Shown piece by piece: positions 51,301 to 60,873 of a stretch of 64,000 nucleotides of DNA (position 1 is the stretch's first letter; every line of letters starts with the position of its first letter). The DNA is taken from positions 310,001-374,000 of the forward strand of contig CAKOGP040000335.1 of assembly GCA_933822405.4 (NCBI GenBank), given 5' to 3'. Made by a program: the position numbers and the translations under genes. The DNA comes from Cylindrotheca closterium. Taxonomy: Eukaryota; Bacillariophyta; Bacillariophyceae; Bacillariales; Bacillariaceae. The notes beneath the pieces are model-generated. The model worked only from the letters and a program-made list of their open reading frames with translations. It did no database searches and was not told the DNA's origin.

Positions 51301-53638
51301 CCACCGCCGGTAATGTTGGTTCTTGACGAGGTGCAGGCCCATTAGCAACCTTGGAAGGAGACTTCCATGTCTTTCCTTTGACAGGTGGTTTCCAAACCTT
51401 TTGGGGTTTGTCAAAAGCTTTGATTCTGTCCTTGATGGAACCATAAGAGCGCCTCTCTGCGAATTTGTTTGCATCATCGGTTTTGGTCCACCGAGAAGAA
51501 GCCACGTTGGTAGTTGGTATTAGCTCGCCATCACTTCCTTTTGGTTCGACTGTGACTGCAACAGCGTTTTTGCTGTCCGAGACACTTGATCGGCTTCTAT
51601 ACACCTCGATCAAATCCGTCCATTCACCTTCTTTGTTCCTCCCTTCCTTTTCCAGATTCGAGTGATCGTCGTTCGAAACATTGTCTGGAGTAATGATGGA
51701 AGTCAATCGTGTGTGCGGAGTCGAAACTGCTTCTCGTTGTGACTCCGGAAGGTCAGTGTCATTCATGGAACCAATCGAAGGTGGATTGGCTTCCATCGAC
51801 ATGAAAGAAGTGGAACCCGTTGGGGAGTTTTGCAACTGATCCAAATCGTCATACAAACCAAAGTCATTATCATTGCCTTGGACAGATCCTGCCGGTGAAA
51901 TGATCGATTCTTCCAGGTTTCCAAACAAAGACTCGGCCGAGTCTTCGAAAACACCATCTTCATTGGATTTTGCAAAGGCCAGACCATCCAACGAGACACT
52001 TTTCGAGACAGATACAGCATCCGTCTGGATTCCTTCTCTTGAACCAAAGGACATGCCTTCATCTGACCGCAAAGAAGGGGCATGCACTTCCTTGGAAGCA
52101 AACGACAAGCCCTCCTCCATGGGTTCATCTTTTTCTTGCGAAGGAGTCGCTTCTGGAATTTCATTCAATATAAGTGACGCCTGTTGTTGCTGTTGTTCCT
52201 TATACGTCAAGGAAACTTCTGTAGGATGTCTCGGTTGGACTTGTGCACATGCCTGTTTGGTATTGGGATTCGTGGTGAGCAGAGATGGCAACGGAAGCGG
52301 CACCGCTTGCTCCAAATCCACCTTGTCCAAGGAAAAGACTCGTTGCACCACCGCATCGTGGTCCAACTCTCGCTCCTCTGTAAAACAACTCGAAGCATCG
52401 TCAGATTTGTTGTTCTGCAAACTGCGTTGTTGTTTCGCAAAGAGTGAATCCAGAGACCGTTTGGGCCCATTCTTCCAAGCCCGCGGTGGGGATTGCATGG
52501 TGGCTTCTGTATGCAAGGCTTGTTTTTCCAACGAATTCGTGGTGGAAATGGACGAGGACTGCTGCAAATCAATCAACGATTGAATCGGAAGCGACTGTTG
52601 ATCCGAAGTAATCGTGGCATCGTCTAGCAAGGCATGTTGCGGTGTTGGAAGCGACAAGGGTTTTCTGGGAAAATTCAGCGCTGGATCCGTCCGGAATCGA
52701 TGATTTGGGGCTTTTCGGGACTGGTTGTTCATAATTTCCGTTGGGGCCCCTGCTTCGGACAAGGCTGCAGAATTGCGTGGTTCCATTCCCCGAGCCGACG
52801 ACAAGTTTTGCATCACTTCCGTAGGAGCCATAATTTCGGTCGGTGCCGTTTCTGTCTCCTCTCGATGTTGCTGAGGATGCAACGGCATGGATTGTGGCTG
52901 TGGATGCCGTGGTTGTGGTGGTGTGGTTTTTGGAAAGATTCCTTTGGATCGCGCGCGAAGAGCAATCCTCGAAGATAGTATTTTTCGGGCATTGTTCTTT
53001 TCCATCAAATCATTTCTGGGTGCTGTAGAAGAGTTCAATGCATTTGTTTCTCGTGCAGTGGAATCTCTCTGATCCAATGCTGCCCGGTTCAAAGTTGGTG
53101 CCTGTTGCGGTTGATAGGATACTGATGTTGGTGCAAATTGTTGTTGTTGTGAAAATGGTCTGCTGGGTGATTTCTCCAAGCCAGAAGATTCGTGTTCCAA
53201 TCCCAGCTTGGCAAAGGTGTTCTGCTGCCGTCGCTTTCGAAATCGATTGATCAAGCTTCGTCTGCCCCGAGAGCTTTCACTGTTCGCAACACTGCTGGTA
53301 GCGGTGGATTCCCGGCCAGGAGTCAGAGGCATTGAAAAGTCCATACTCCGATCGAGACTAGTGTTTTTGCTATCTGGGCTTGCTACCATTTGACTCCGAC
53401 TCGTCGTAGAGGAACCTTCATTGGAGGAAGATCCCATGGACGAGTCCAACATGACAGTGGAGGCAGTAAAAGTGGACTCATTCAGAGACTTGGTAGAAGC
53501 CACTTTTTGAGGATGAGACCCAGCATAGCGCATGGCATTGTCAGTTCGAAAGGTTTTGGTATTCAAATATCGAGCTGCAATGCTGCCTTGTCGATTTGAA
53601 GCTGCTATTGGTTGACTACTACTACCACTACTACTCAT
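48365..53638 (-). CDS. 1757-aa disordered scaffold-like protein with repeated acidic/SVKSL motifs
   Basis: A single-exon frame; the ATG at 53638 (MSSSGSSSQPIAAS) replaces a TTG. Nearly the whole protein is low-complexity (Ser, Gln, Asp, Pro), with no folded domain I recognise. Repeats: APTEIMAPTEVM and APTEIMNN near 290-330. A block near 780-980 repeats an acidic stretch followed by V-K-S-[LM]-[KR] and an aromatic: DTVSVKSMKDIWENRIS, CASVKSLKDAWEIKFS, AGTVKSRREELQKRIS, ESVKSLRKRFD, ESVNRLRAMFE. An 8-residue repeat SPGRTQFV occurs twice in tandem. The C-terminus DDFADFADFASFNNG resembles acidic DF-type clathrin-adaptor-binding motifs. A cytoskeletal or trafficking scaffold is a reasonable guess, no more. 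Confidence 0.78.
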   Translation of the reverse strand: MSSSGSSSQPIAASNRQGSIAARYLNTKTFRTDNAMRYAGSHPQKVASTKSLNESTFTASTVMLDSSMGSSSNEGSSTTSRSQMVASPDSKNTSLDRSMDFSMPLTPGRESTATSSVANSESSRGRRSLINRFRKRRQQNTFAKLGLEHESSGLEKSPSRPFSQQQQFAPTSVSYQPQQAPTLNRAALDQRDSTARETNALNSSTAPRNDLMEKNNARKILSSRIALRARSKGIFPKTTPPQPRHPQPQSMPLHPQQHREETETAPTEIMAPTEVMQNLSSARGMEPRNSAALSEAGAPTEIMNNQSRKAPNHRFRTDPALNFPRKPLSLPTPQHALLDDATITSDQQSLPIQSLIDLQQSSSISTTNSLEKQALHTEATMQSPPRAWKNGPKRSLDSLFAKQQRSLQNNKSDDASSCFTEERELDHDAVVQRVFSLDKVDLEQAVPLPLPSLLTTNPNTKQACAQVQPRHPTEVSLTYKEQQQQQASLILNEIPEATPSQEKDEPMEEGLSFASKEVHAPSLRSDEGMSFGSREGIQTDAVSVSKSVSLDGLAFAKSNEDGVFEDSAESLFGNLEESIISPAGSVQGNDNDFGLYDDLDQLQNSPTGSTSFMSMEANPPSIGSMNDTDLPESQREAVSTPHTRLTSIITPDNVSNDDHSNLEKEGRNKEGEWTDLIEVYRSRSSVSDSKNAVAVTVEPKGSDGELIPTTNVASSRWTKTDDANKFAERRSYGSIKDRIKAFDKPQKVWKPPVKGKTWKSPSKVANGPAPRQEPTLPAVVVDVGLESNYSNEEKKSEEAPFSFIRDDDDADTVSVKSMKDIWENRISGTGNFASQSEKDDFDIDNDTIRDDDDDCASVKSLKDAWEIKFSQDDLDNGFDDDLDEDAGTVKSRREELQKRISDQQGIPRVVSVDEDENDNLDLDDGNESVKSLRKRFDAPNGPKRESVNRLRAMFEQSGASSKSSPARSKSWRANKSPARNAPARNRSFNSQGSAPRSSGNVSHGGDEDSLRRMAMAWSQKRSEAKRKSVPSTPTESDAQEVPTLALDTARMEINEAADDGFASGARGKQSEALKSTESTNAGMHKKPNAPALHINYRERSMTSASKSTARPMQRQGSGDGRSAPSMQDRLDRWSNRLKAAKKKPVYVQNSPSMEFSVSEASMKAASSFDNIGQESVGQPSHEEERLQRQMSMPRGGDARGRSMDTEYSDAVTLDVSIAEVSNITDPSGLRTMRSQDTLSDVLSSPGRTQFVTSPGRTQFVNSPSRMTVELNQVIEEPTPEESILDGMPQLSGTGHAIESNPSSRMEEDIRKSHDYGDTNPFSLVSAKTHEPVESEQDPFCSLQNQFVVDEKQSRHPDTSMQDRSNPARLEEIIASSASFAPAHVSSGPTKKPNAKLRMIPVLRRPTSSSNSTASEQPVPEHPVPHMQSPKKQRKKVSFKLSDSPSINSADSRVTEKTASSSELSSLPPIPSQYDDDYEAVMQERHRLLLQRQRALKERVTARQDASPQVEPIVNHQRTQGSRQSRTQMRLFGRTHPIHRSTQKSNATMPKTNKAASRSLFSKNKAQQHGMTEAPIITPTKFASPESSPAARPLSNATPRSLLSKMQQVQTPPQTPVTPPRNSEPMEETNPGYGYSPMRTGSPIKAVIPRYHPRSQVGRKQQATIASKKQSTSLFNSMASTLGFGHATDSGATDIVARLKSYQSTYQPRTTTSPQQVAQQQPPAPVEQQQPAQVETDDFADFADFASFNNGLEADEWL

Positions 53639-54206
53639 TGTGGTGTTGCTTTGGTGGTGGTTGTTGCGTGAAAAGTAGTCTCGTCTCCAACTTTCCTCCA
53701 AATACAGCAGCACAGCAATGCTACTTCTTTCCAAGTAATTCCCCAAGAATGGTCACTGTGTTTTGCAATTTTTTTGCAGCGTTGAAACCGTGTGTAAGAA
53801 CTAGGAGTTTCGCACCGCTTGGAGTCCACACGCCGATGATAACGTTGAGTGAGGAGTGTTGAGTGTTGCAACAACAACAAAAAACTACACTCTTTTGGTC
53901 GAATCGTTGGACCACCCAGTCCGGGAAAACAAATTATGGCGCTCAAAGACCGACGCAACGCACGGGCTTGACTAAATATCGTCGGCTGGCGCATGTGAGA
54001 ATGACTCCGAACGGAAAAACGTGTTAGAAGTCATATTGGTCTAACAATGCAGTCGTACTGGTCAATTTGTACGTTCCGTTCATGAAAGACTTTCGTTTTC
54101 AAACGATCGCAGTCCTCTTCAGGTTTATATGTATTGAATACCGTATATCCGTCCATACTAGTGGAACACCTTTACCCGGAATTCGCTGCAAAAACGCAGC
54201 CATCGT
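53639..54206. other. intergenic stretch, divergent promoters
   Basis: Divergent promoter region of the scaffold-like gene (-) and the gene at 54207 (+). An open frame continues upstream of the scaffold ATG to a TTG, so that end may be 5' UTR. No clear motif seen. Confidence 0.4.
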
Positions 54207-55316
54207 ATGACCAATTATCAAAGGTTTTGTCGATTGGTATTTCCTATAGCTTGCTCCCTACTCTTACTCCTGCGAGTCCTGGGGCAGTCACAATATGGTG
54301 CTCAATACATATCTCAAGCAAAAGGTTGGGCGGCCATTGAACAGAAGGGTACTGATGCATCAAATCCAGTAGATATTAATCAAACACTATCATCATTAGA
54401 AGGATTGAATACAAGTACAAGTTTGCCCATTGTTGAGCAGAACAAAAATTCATCTCGATCAACAGTACCAACAATTGATGTCAAATTGCAAGCACTTTCC
54501 GAAGGTTTGGGTAGTAATACAAGTTATTTGCCCATTATTCAAAAGAACAATGAAACAACAAAATATCTTTGTATAGGCCCCCTTTGGGCCGGAAACAGTA
54601 ACAAAATCCTAGAATTGGCGAGAGGGAAGAAAAAGGCGGAACAGTTGGGGTTCGAGCTTGCGGTGGTGGATTCCGAGAGTTATGGCTGGTATAATTCATG
54701 GTTCGGTCCATCGCCACATGTGACGCTACCAGCGCCCAATGAAACACTGCATTGCGTCAAAAATATGACTGGCAAAGAAATCTTTTACGCCAAATTCGAC
54801 AACCCAGAAGGTATCCCCTATCTACCTCAAATTCCGAAATATTTCTTGCCTCGGAAAGATTTGAGGGAGCGTGCTCAACAAGCATTGGTCGAAACCTACG
54901 GAAAAGATCCAATATTGACAGTGCATCGTCGAAGCATGAGCCTGTGGCGAGCGAACAAATATTGGAAAGGACAAGGCGGTGCGAACTGCTCCAAGTTACT
55001 CTCGGTGGCAATGGTGAACTTGTCGTATGCCTACGTGCAAGCCAATCTCAATCCTCGCAATTTGTCCGTGGTCCTCTTTACCGATGGCCTCACTCCGGCT
55101 CTGGACTCGACCTTTCCAGTGATTGATTCGCACAATTTTACAGAGCAAATATGGATGATGGCATCGAGTGACGAGCATGTAGGCATTCCTGTATCCACTG
55201 TCGATATGATTGTCAATCATTGGCGGTATGCGCAAGGGAATAGGAACATTTCTCCACATCAGTGCTATTGGAAATTCAAAGAGGAATATGCGATGGATCC
55301 TTCTCATTTCTCGTGA
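54207..55316 (+). CDS. luminal type II glycosyltransferase-like protein
   Basis: A single-exon protein of 369 aa. A signal anchor (LVFPIACSLLLLLRVLG, about 10-26) is followed by a Thr/Asn-rich stem with many N-glycosylation sequons. The stem contains an internal duplication (NTSTSLPIVEQNKNSS and NTSYLPIIQKNNETT, about 55 residues apart). The globular part starts near 120 (CIGPLWAGNSNKILELA) and includes ILTVHRRSMSLWRANKYW, VVLFTDGLTPALDS and PVSTVDMIVNHWRYA. The HRR motif and order are reminiscent of GDP-fucose-dependent O-fucosyltransferase-like folds, but motif support is thin. It probably acts in the ER or Golgi. Could also be another diatom-specific secretory enzyme. Confidence 0.6.
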   Translation: MTNYQRFCRLVFPIACSLLLLLRVLGQSQYGAQYISQAKGWAAIEQKGTDASNPVDINQTLSSLEGLNTSTSLPIVEQNKNSSRSTVPTIDVKLQALSEGLGSNTSYLPIIQKNNETTKYLCIGPLWAGNSNKILELARGKKKAEQLGFELAVVDSESYGWYNSWFGPSPHVTLPAPNETLHCVKNMTGKEIFYAKFDNPEGIPYLPQIPKYFLPRKDLRERAQQALVETYGKDPILTVHRRSMSLWRANKYWKGQGGANCSKLLSVAMVNLSYAYVQANLNPRNLSVVLFTDGLTPALDSTFPVIDSHNFTEQIWMMASSDEHVGIPVSTVDMIVNHWRYAQGNRNISPHQCYWKFKEEYAMDPSHFS

Positions 55317-55710
55317 TTGATTGATGATGGCGAATGACTGACAAAGATGAAGAGAAACCTAAAGATGCCAAAAACGAAGAAGAACGCAGGCAGAAGGAAT
55401 CGAATGATGGCTGCCGCTGGATGTAGGAATCCATGGAAGCAATCGCCAAAGCTCTGCCACCGCGGTTGCATCCGTCAAGAAACTGCAATACGCCAACAAG
55501 GATTCATTCTATCAAAAGCTGGCGATACATAAAACAGAGGTTCCGTCGAAATTACAAGCAAAGTGAGAACACTTTGCGAGTCTGATCAACATTGGTATGA
55601 GGTTTTACAATAAAATATAGAGCACTTTTTTCGCTTGGACGACAGGGGAGGAGCAGAGAGTACAACAGGGCAATAATTTTCAAAATATTTTATCTTTTAG
55701 ATTTTGGGTA
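55317..55710. other. intergenic stretch between convergent genes
   Basis: A 3'-3' (convergent) gap; contains AT-rich 3'-end sequence near 55600-55700 (AATAAAATATAG). Nothing else recognised. Confidence 0.45.
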
Positions 55711-56865
55711 TTATATTCGTTGCAAGTCAGGTCTATCGTCGGCCTGTGTTGTCAACTTTTGACAGAGGTCAGATGGAGTACAGTTGACGACTGGTTCTCG
55801 TGGTTGTGTCGAAGCTGATCCTTCCTCCCTCTTGAATGAGGGCAACTCAATAGTCTCATCTGGTGAACCCAACTCTGGATCAATGGCTATTATGTTGTCC
55901 AACGCTGGTTCCTCTCTGTTTTTTGGGTCCTCCTCCAAGGATTCCGCACTCGAGGAGGAGTCATCACATGCGACAGTGTCAGCGTCAACATCGGATCGGG
56001 CACTTCTTCTCCGGATGGAGGGACACGAATTCTCTGACCATGCCCAACAAAGTGTGGCAGCCGTGACGGCCAAATTCAAAGTTGTCTTTTGATGACTCGC
56101 ACTACTATTGGTCGCTGGAAATGGACATTGTTCAAAGCAATCCTTGTAGGCTTGGTAGGATCCACACTTTGGAAAAAAGACACTGTCGTAAACAAAACCA
56201 ACAATAAAGAGAAAGGCAGATGATGCCTTGACCAAGTAATGGAGCCGATTGGATTTTGAATTGATAGCCAATGTGATATAACCCATGCATAGAAACAATA
56301 ATCCACATGCATAAACCAATGTGCACAGATCAATGGCACCAAAGACGTCAGTATTCCGAATCGCACCAGTGATCGCCAATCCATAGTAGGTGAGCATACA
56401 AAACCACCAGATTGCTCGTTTTGATATCAATTTTGATGAGGAAGACATCTTCATGAGATCTAGACCCACTAGAACTGCAAATAGACCGCTGATCAAGGGA
56501 ATGACTCGGCGACTGTATTCCATCATGTAACTATTTTCTGGGTCATCGTCAGAATTAGCAGCTCGGGATTGCGAAATGCCAGAGACTCCATAGAGGTAGG
56601 CAAAGATGAGGAAGAATGTGGGTATGAGGCATTCTTCCAGGTGTCGTGGGCAAAAGGTACAGGGCGTCTGCAATGGCGATCGTGGTATCCTTGGGAAAAA
56701 GAACAATTTCAAAAATGCCATCAAGCATAGAACCGAAACCATAATGCTTGTGCTCCATGACACTATTGTATCAGCGACATAGTCGTCTATGTCGGTCATA
56801 TTGGTGGAGCATGAGGAGTGAGTAGCAGTTTCATTGTGTGGAGCAAAGACACTTGGACTACTCAT
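55711..56865 (-). CDS. multi-pass membrane protein, family member 1 of 3
   Basis: A protein of 384 aa. Seven hydrophobic segments are visible (around 35-55, 80-98, 118-138, 150-168, 175-195, 205-225, 260-280). The long acidic Ser-rich cytosolic tail begins near 290. A conserved luminal loop reads FFPKCGSYQAYKDCFEQCPF, matched by FYPKCDSFEAYQNCFRDCPL in the gene at 62854. Other shared points: CTFCPRHLEE/CMICGSKFEE and the C-terminal SENS(C/V)PS(I) motif. The topology would suit a receptor or transporter, but no family is recognised. ATG at 56865 verified. Confidence 0.7.
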   Translation of the reverse strand: MSSPSVFAPHNETATHSSCSTNMTDIDDYVADTIVSWSTSIMVSVLCLMAFLKLFFFPRIPRSPLQTPCTFCPRHLEECLIPTFFLIFAYLYGVSGISQSRAANSDDDPENSYMMEYSRRVIPLISGLFAVLVGLDLMKMSSSSKLISKRAIWWFCMLTYYGLAITGAIRNTDVFGAIDLCTLVYACGLLFLCMGYITLAINSKSNRLHYLVKASSAFLFIVGFVYDSVFFPKCGSYQAYKDCFEQCPFPATNSSASHQKTTLNLAVTAATLCWAWSENSCPSIRRRSARSDVDADTVACDDSSSSAESLEEDPKNREEPALDNIIAIDPELGSPDETIELPSFKREEGSASTQPREPVVNCTPSDLCQKLTTQADDRPDLQRI

Positions 56866-57175
56866 GGTGGGTTGTAGCAGTAGAGGCTGAGGAAGATGGC
56901 CGTTGTCAAATTCCTAAACTGATGCTTTCTTCGTGTGGACTGGAAGTTTCGATCAGAAGGAAATCTGGACGGTTGATGACACGCAATGACATTTCCTTTT
57001 TTAGCAAAACGTGACGCAAAAGAAGTTTGAAGGGACAACTATTTTAAAAAATACCCTCCAAACCACTACAGTATCATGTATCAAAAAGTAGCAAGAGATG
57101 TATCTAATTAGCTATTAACGTTTTCGTTTTTCTCTCTCTGCAACACTATCACTTGCATACCCACTGCAATCCCGT
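56866..57175. other. intergenic stretch
   Basis: Between membrane-family member 1 (-) and CtpA (-). It carries the promoter of the former and the CtpA 3' region; a run TTTTTTAGC is near 56999. No gene seen. Confidence 0.4.
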
Positions 57176-58771
57176 CTACTGCACTGCCGTCTGAGCTTGC
57201 ACCCGATCTTGTGGTATCGCACACATGGAAGGATCCAACTTTTGTCGAATATCATTGAAATCAACCTTGGCAGTGTTGGAACTCAAGACTGGTATTTGAA
57301 CGGGAGCAGGCATTTCTCCCTTGATGTCGGGTGTAATGCCTGTCCCTTGAATGTCGGTTCCATTGGGCGTGACATAGCGCGCCACGGTCAAGACCAATCC
57401 AGCTCCATTCTTCAAGCCATACACAGCCTGAATCAATCCCTTGCCAAAGGATTGGTCGCCCATGGTGACAGCCCGACAATTGTCATGCAAGGATCCCGCC
57501 AAAACTTCGGAAGCCGAGGCGGACATGCCATCAATCCACACCACCATGGGTGCCTCGGGATCAATTGCGACCTTTCCCGTGGTCGTTCGAAAGGGCAATT
57601 CCACGTTGTTGCTGTCCAACACATAGGTCGCCACCCGATCTTCAAAAAAGAGTCCCGAGATCTCTACGGCACTCTGAAAGGCACCTCCAGTATTCGATCG
57701 CAAGTCTAGGACGTAGGCATTGGCACCTTGTGCCTTTAGATCTTGGAGAGCATCTTGCAATTTGGCGTTCACCAAAGAATTAAACTCGCTCACTCGAATG
57801 TACCCCACATTGGTTCCATCCTTACGCTGCTCACTGAGCTTGTATTGAACGGGATCCTTGACTTGCATCGTTTGCCGTTCCATGGTGACATCAAACTTGC
57901 TTCCCTCTCCAGCCAAGTCCTTGTCTCCCTGTCGTCGCACAGTAAAGGTAACCGTCTTGGAATTGGGCGCCTCGGAAATCTGATCAATAATGTCAAATGC
58001 AGTCCTGCCACTAGTGGGCAAGCCATTGACCGCTGTGATATAATCGCCCGGGAGTAGTCCTACCTTGGCCGCCTGTGATCCCTCAATCGGCGGTCCGCCA
58101 ACAATAATTTCCTTTTGCGGATTTGGCATGAGAGTGACACCAACTCCAATCAAATCATATTTTTGAATGGCTGCATACTGCTGAGTATCAAGTATACGAG
58201 TGTACTTATCTCCCAAGGACTGAACCATTTCGGTGGTCAACTTCATGGCCTTTTCATTGTCTACCTTGGCATTGGGATCGACGTACTTTTGTTTCACAGC
58301 ATTCCAGTCCTGATGATTGAAGGAACGCTCGATGTAATACTTATTTATCAAATTCCAGACTTCTTCAATAACGGAGGATTCCTTGGTTATCGAAGAAGGT
58401 TCCAAGAGCTTGGATTCGGTTGTCACTGTTGTCGTAGTCGTTTCCGTTTCTGCCCACGCCATCGAAGACATGTTGGGGACAACAGATGATGGTGAGGCTG
58501 CCGAAAAGAAGATAATCATGGATGCAAAGACCACTGCAGGACCATCCCGAAGAAGTTTTACCAAAGGATTGGGAGATGAGCAAACCTGACTCGTTTCTTC
58601 CATCCGGTTGTCCTTCCATTGCGCCCACCTTGCTGTGGAGGATGATTGTTTCTGATGATGTCGTGCCAATCCCACTGGTTGAATTGGAACAGCTGGTTGC
58701 AACGCCAACGTTGACGCTGCGAAATGACAGACACATAGTATCAATATCTTGAAATGAACTGCTTTTCTCAT
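57176..58771 (-). CDS. ctpA: thylakoid-lumen C-terminal processing protease (CtpA)
   Basis: A single-exon protein of 531 aa. CtpA cleaves the C-terminal extension of photosystem II protein D1 so the manganese cluster can form. Presequence: MRKAVHFKILILCVCHFAASTLALQP suits the signal peptide of a complex plastid. A second hydrophobic segment (GPAVVFASMIIFFSAASP) ends at an AxA-type site (SMAWAE), typical of lumen import. The PDZ domain lies around 200-285 (GVGVTLMPNPQKEIIVGGPP, LLPGDYITAVNG). Peptidase S41: LDLRSNTGGAF, the serine in GMSASASEVLAG and the lysine in DQSFGKGLIQ form the Ser-Lys dyad. An upstream ATG at 58849 is also in frame, but the one at 58771 gives a proper signal start. Confidence 0.92.
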   Translation of the reverse strand: MRKAVHFKILILCVCHFAASTLALQPAVPIQPVGLARHHQKQSSSTARWAQWKDNRMEETSQVCSSPNPLVKLLRDGPAVVFASMIIFFSAASPSSVVPNMSSMAWAETETTTTTVTTESKLLEPSSITKESSVIEEVWNLINKYYIERSFNHQDWNAVKQKYVDPNAKVDNEKAMKLTTEMVQSLGDKYTRILDTQQYAAIQKYDLIGVGVTLMPNPQKEIIVGGPPIEGSQAAKVGLLPGDYITAVNGLPTSGRTAFDIIDQISEAPNSKTVTFTVRRQGDKDLAGEGSKFDVTMERQTMQVKDPVQYKLSEQRKDGTNVGYIRVSEFNSLVNAKLQDALQDLKAQGANAYVLDLRSNTGGAFQSAVEISGLFFEDRVATYVLDSNNVELPFRTTTGKVAIDPEAPMVVWIDGMSASASEVLAGSLHDNCRAVTMGDQSFGKGLIQAVYGLKNGAGLVLTVARYVTPNGTDIQGTGITPDIKGEMPAPVQIPVLSSNTAKVDFNDIRQKLDPSMCAIPQDRVQAQTAVQ

Positions 58772-59036
58772 TTGTGTAGTCTGATGATATGAATAAACCA
58801 CCGAGATGAGGGTGTCAGGTCCAGTTGTTGTGTGATGGCACATCGGCATAAAACCAATTCAAAAAAACACGCACGCGGCATGGACAGACTCAAGACTGAC
58901 GTCTTGGACGGACTGTGGTGAAGGAACGTCTGTCGTCCGTTCATGATGTCAGACGAGTGGAAGCAAAGATTCCTTCTCGACCGCCCACCGATCTTGAGAT
59001 CGTCATCGCATTGACAATATAAAAAACAACGACAAG

Positions 59037-60365
59037 ATGGTTTCTCTCAACCTCGCCCTCTCCCTTCTCCTCGCCACTGGAACCCAAGCCTTTGTTCCAG
59101 CTGCCAACAAGCCTTTCAACAGTGCCCTGAACGCTGTTTCCAAAAAGGACACGTATTCTGTCACCTTGCTTCCAGGAGATGGTATCGGTCCTGAGATTAC
59201 CGCCGCCACCAAGGTTGCCTTGGAGGCTTTGACTACCAAGTGCGGCTTTACAATCGAATTGAAGGAAGCCTTGATCGGTGGAGCCGCCATTGACGAAAAG
59301 AATGATCCCTTCCCCCAAGAATCCTTGGACCAATGTTTGGGATCCGACTCTGTCTTGTTGGCCTGCATTGGAGGATACAAATGGGATAACAATCCACGTG
59401 AACTCCGACCGGAATCTGGTTTGTTGAAGATGCGCAAGGAAATGGGACTATTTGCAAACTTGCGACCGGCCAAGGTCTTGCCTCAATTGATTGACGCCTC
59501 TACCCTTAAGCGTGAGGTTGTCGAAGGCGTCGATGTCATGGTCGTTCGTGAATTGACTGGAGATGTTTACTTTGGAACTCCCAAGGGAATCGATGTAATT
59601 GATGGTATGTGTTATTATATCATGGGATATAATTTTGATTGATATATCCTGTGTTTTATGCTCTATGTTTGTCTCATTCCATTTATTTCGCTCCTCTTCC
59701 ATCCAAACAATCGAAAACCTGCAGGCCAACGTGTCGGATACAACAACATGATCTACTCGGAAAGCGAAATTGACCGTATTGCCCGCGTCGCCGGTGATGT
59801 TGCTTCAAAGCGTGGTGGAAAATTGTGCAGTGTCGACAAGGCCAATGTCTTGGATGTCAGTCAATTGTGGCGTGACGTCGTCACCCAAGTGATCACTGAC
59901 GATTTCAAGGATGTCGAATTGAGTCATATGTATGTGGATAACGCTGCCATGCAACTCATCCGATGGCCCAAGCAATTCGATACCATTGTCTGCGGTAATA
60001 TTTTTGGAGATATTTTGAGTGACGAAGCCAGTATGTTGGTGGGATCTTTGGGTATGTTGCCTTCAGCATCCATTGGAGAATCTGGACCAGGTGTCTTTGA
60101 GCCATGTCACGGATCGGCCCCCGATATTGCTGGAGAAGATAAAGCCAACCCATTGGCTATGATTTTGAGTGCTGCCATGATGCTTAAATATGATTTGGAT
60201 CGTCCTGCCGAGGCCCAGATGTTGGAAGATGCTGTTGAAGCCGTCTTAGACCAAGGCATCCGAACCCCAGATATCAAGCAAGAAGGTGATGGATGCAAGC
60301 TTGTTGGATGCAAGGAAATGGGACAAGCTGTAGCAGACGTTGTTGCCAGTATGGCCTTGAACTAA
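59037..60365 (+). CDS. leuB: plastid 3-isopropylmalate dehydrogenase, 2 exons
   Basis: Exons are 59037-59604 and 59725-60365 (intron GTATGT...CTGCAG, 120 nt), 402 aa. The enzyme oxidises and decarboxylates 3-isopropylmalate in leucine synthesis, using NAD+. The presequence [21 protein letters not shown] has the ASAF-like plastid motif. Landmarks: [13 protein letters not shown]; the substrate loop [36 protein letters not shown]; and, across the intron, the metal and catalytic region [29 protein letters not shown]. Near the C-terminus are [27 protein letters not shown] and the NAD-binding [17 protein letters not shown]. Length is typical, and codon use is C-rich at exon 1 third positions. Confidence 0.95.
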
Positions 60366-60873
60366 AGCACATTCAGTCCATAGTTAAATAACAAATGGTA
60401 TCATGTTTCTATTAGTACTGACTGTTGAAATCACTCGCTTGGAGAAAGTTTACCGGATCGACGTGGCATTCGCGGACAGGGTGGATGTCGATACATCTGC
60501 ATAGTGCTAGTTGATACAGATTGAAATCTACTTTTTATATGAATATATTCTTTCCATCAATCCAAATCATATTGAAAGAAGTATTCTGTGGTGCCAAAAA
60601 TGTGGATGCGCGCCAGCCATAGTTGGAATATTCTACGGCCAAAACTATCCCGAGCAAAAAATCAAACAATATAAATCTTTTGGCGAAACTTCGTATAAGC
60701 ACCTCAACAACAGGTACAACAGCTTCAGATATTCGACAATACGAAACCAACAACGTCAGCCTTCTAGAGTTAGTTACACGAGGAGGCTACTACATGCATT
60801 TTCAAACGAATACCCATTGTGGTGGTTGTCTGTCGTGGTAGGACTAGTGCAGTAGTTTCTGAATATTGTTCTC
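60366..60873. other. intergenic stretch
   Basis: About 500 bp between LeuB and membrane-family member 2. AT-rich from 60510 to 60720. A 114-codon open frame (60511-60855) shows no motif and I do not count it. Confidence 0.45.

Noticed and set aside
51873..52583. 236-codon plus-strand frame inside the scaffold-like gene
   Set aside because: Antisense shadow of a Ser/Asp-rich coding region; composition mirrors it and no motif is present.
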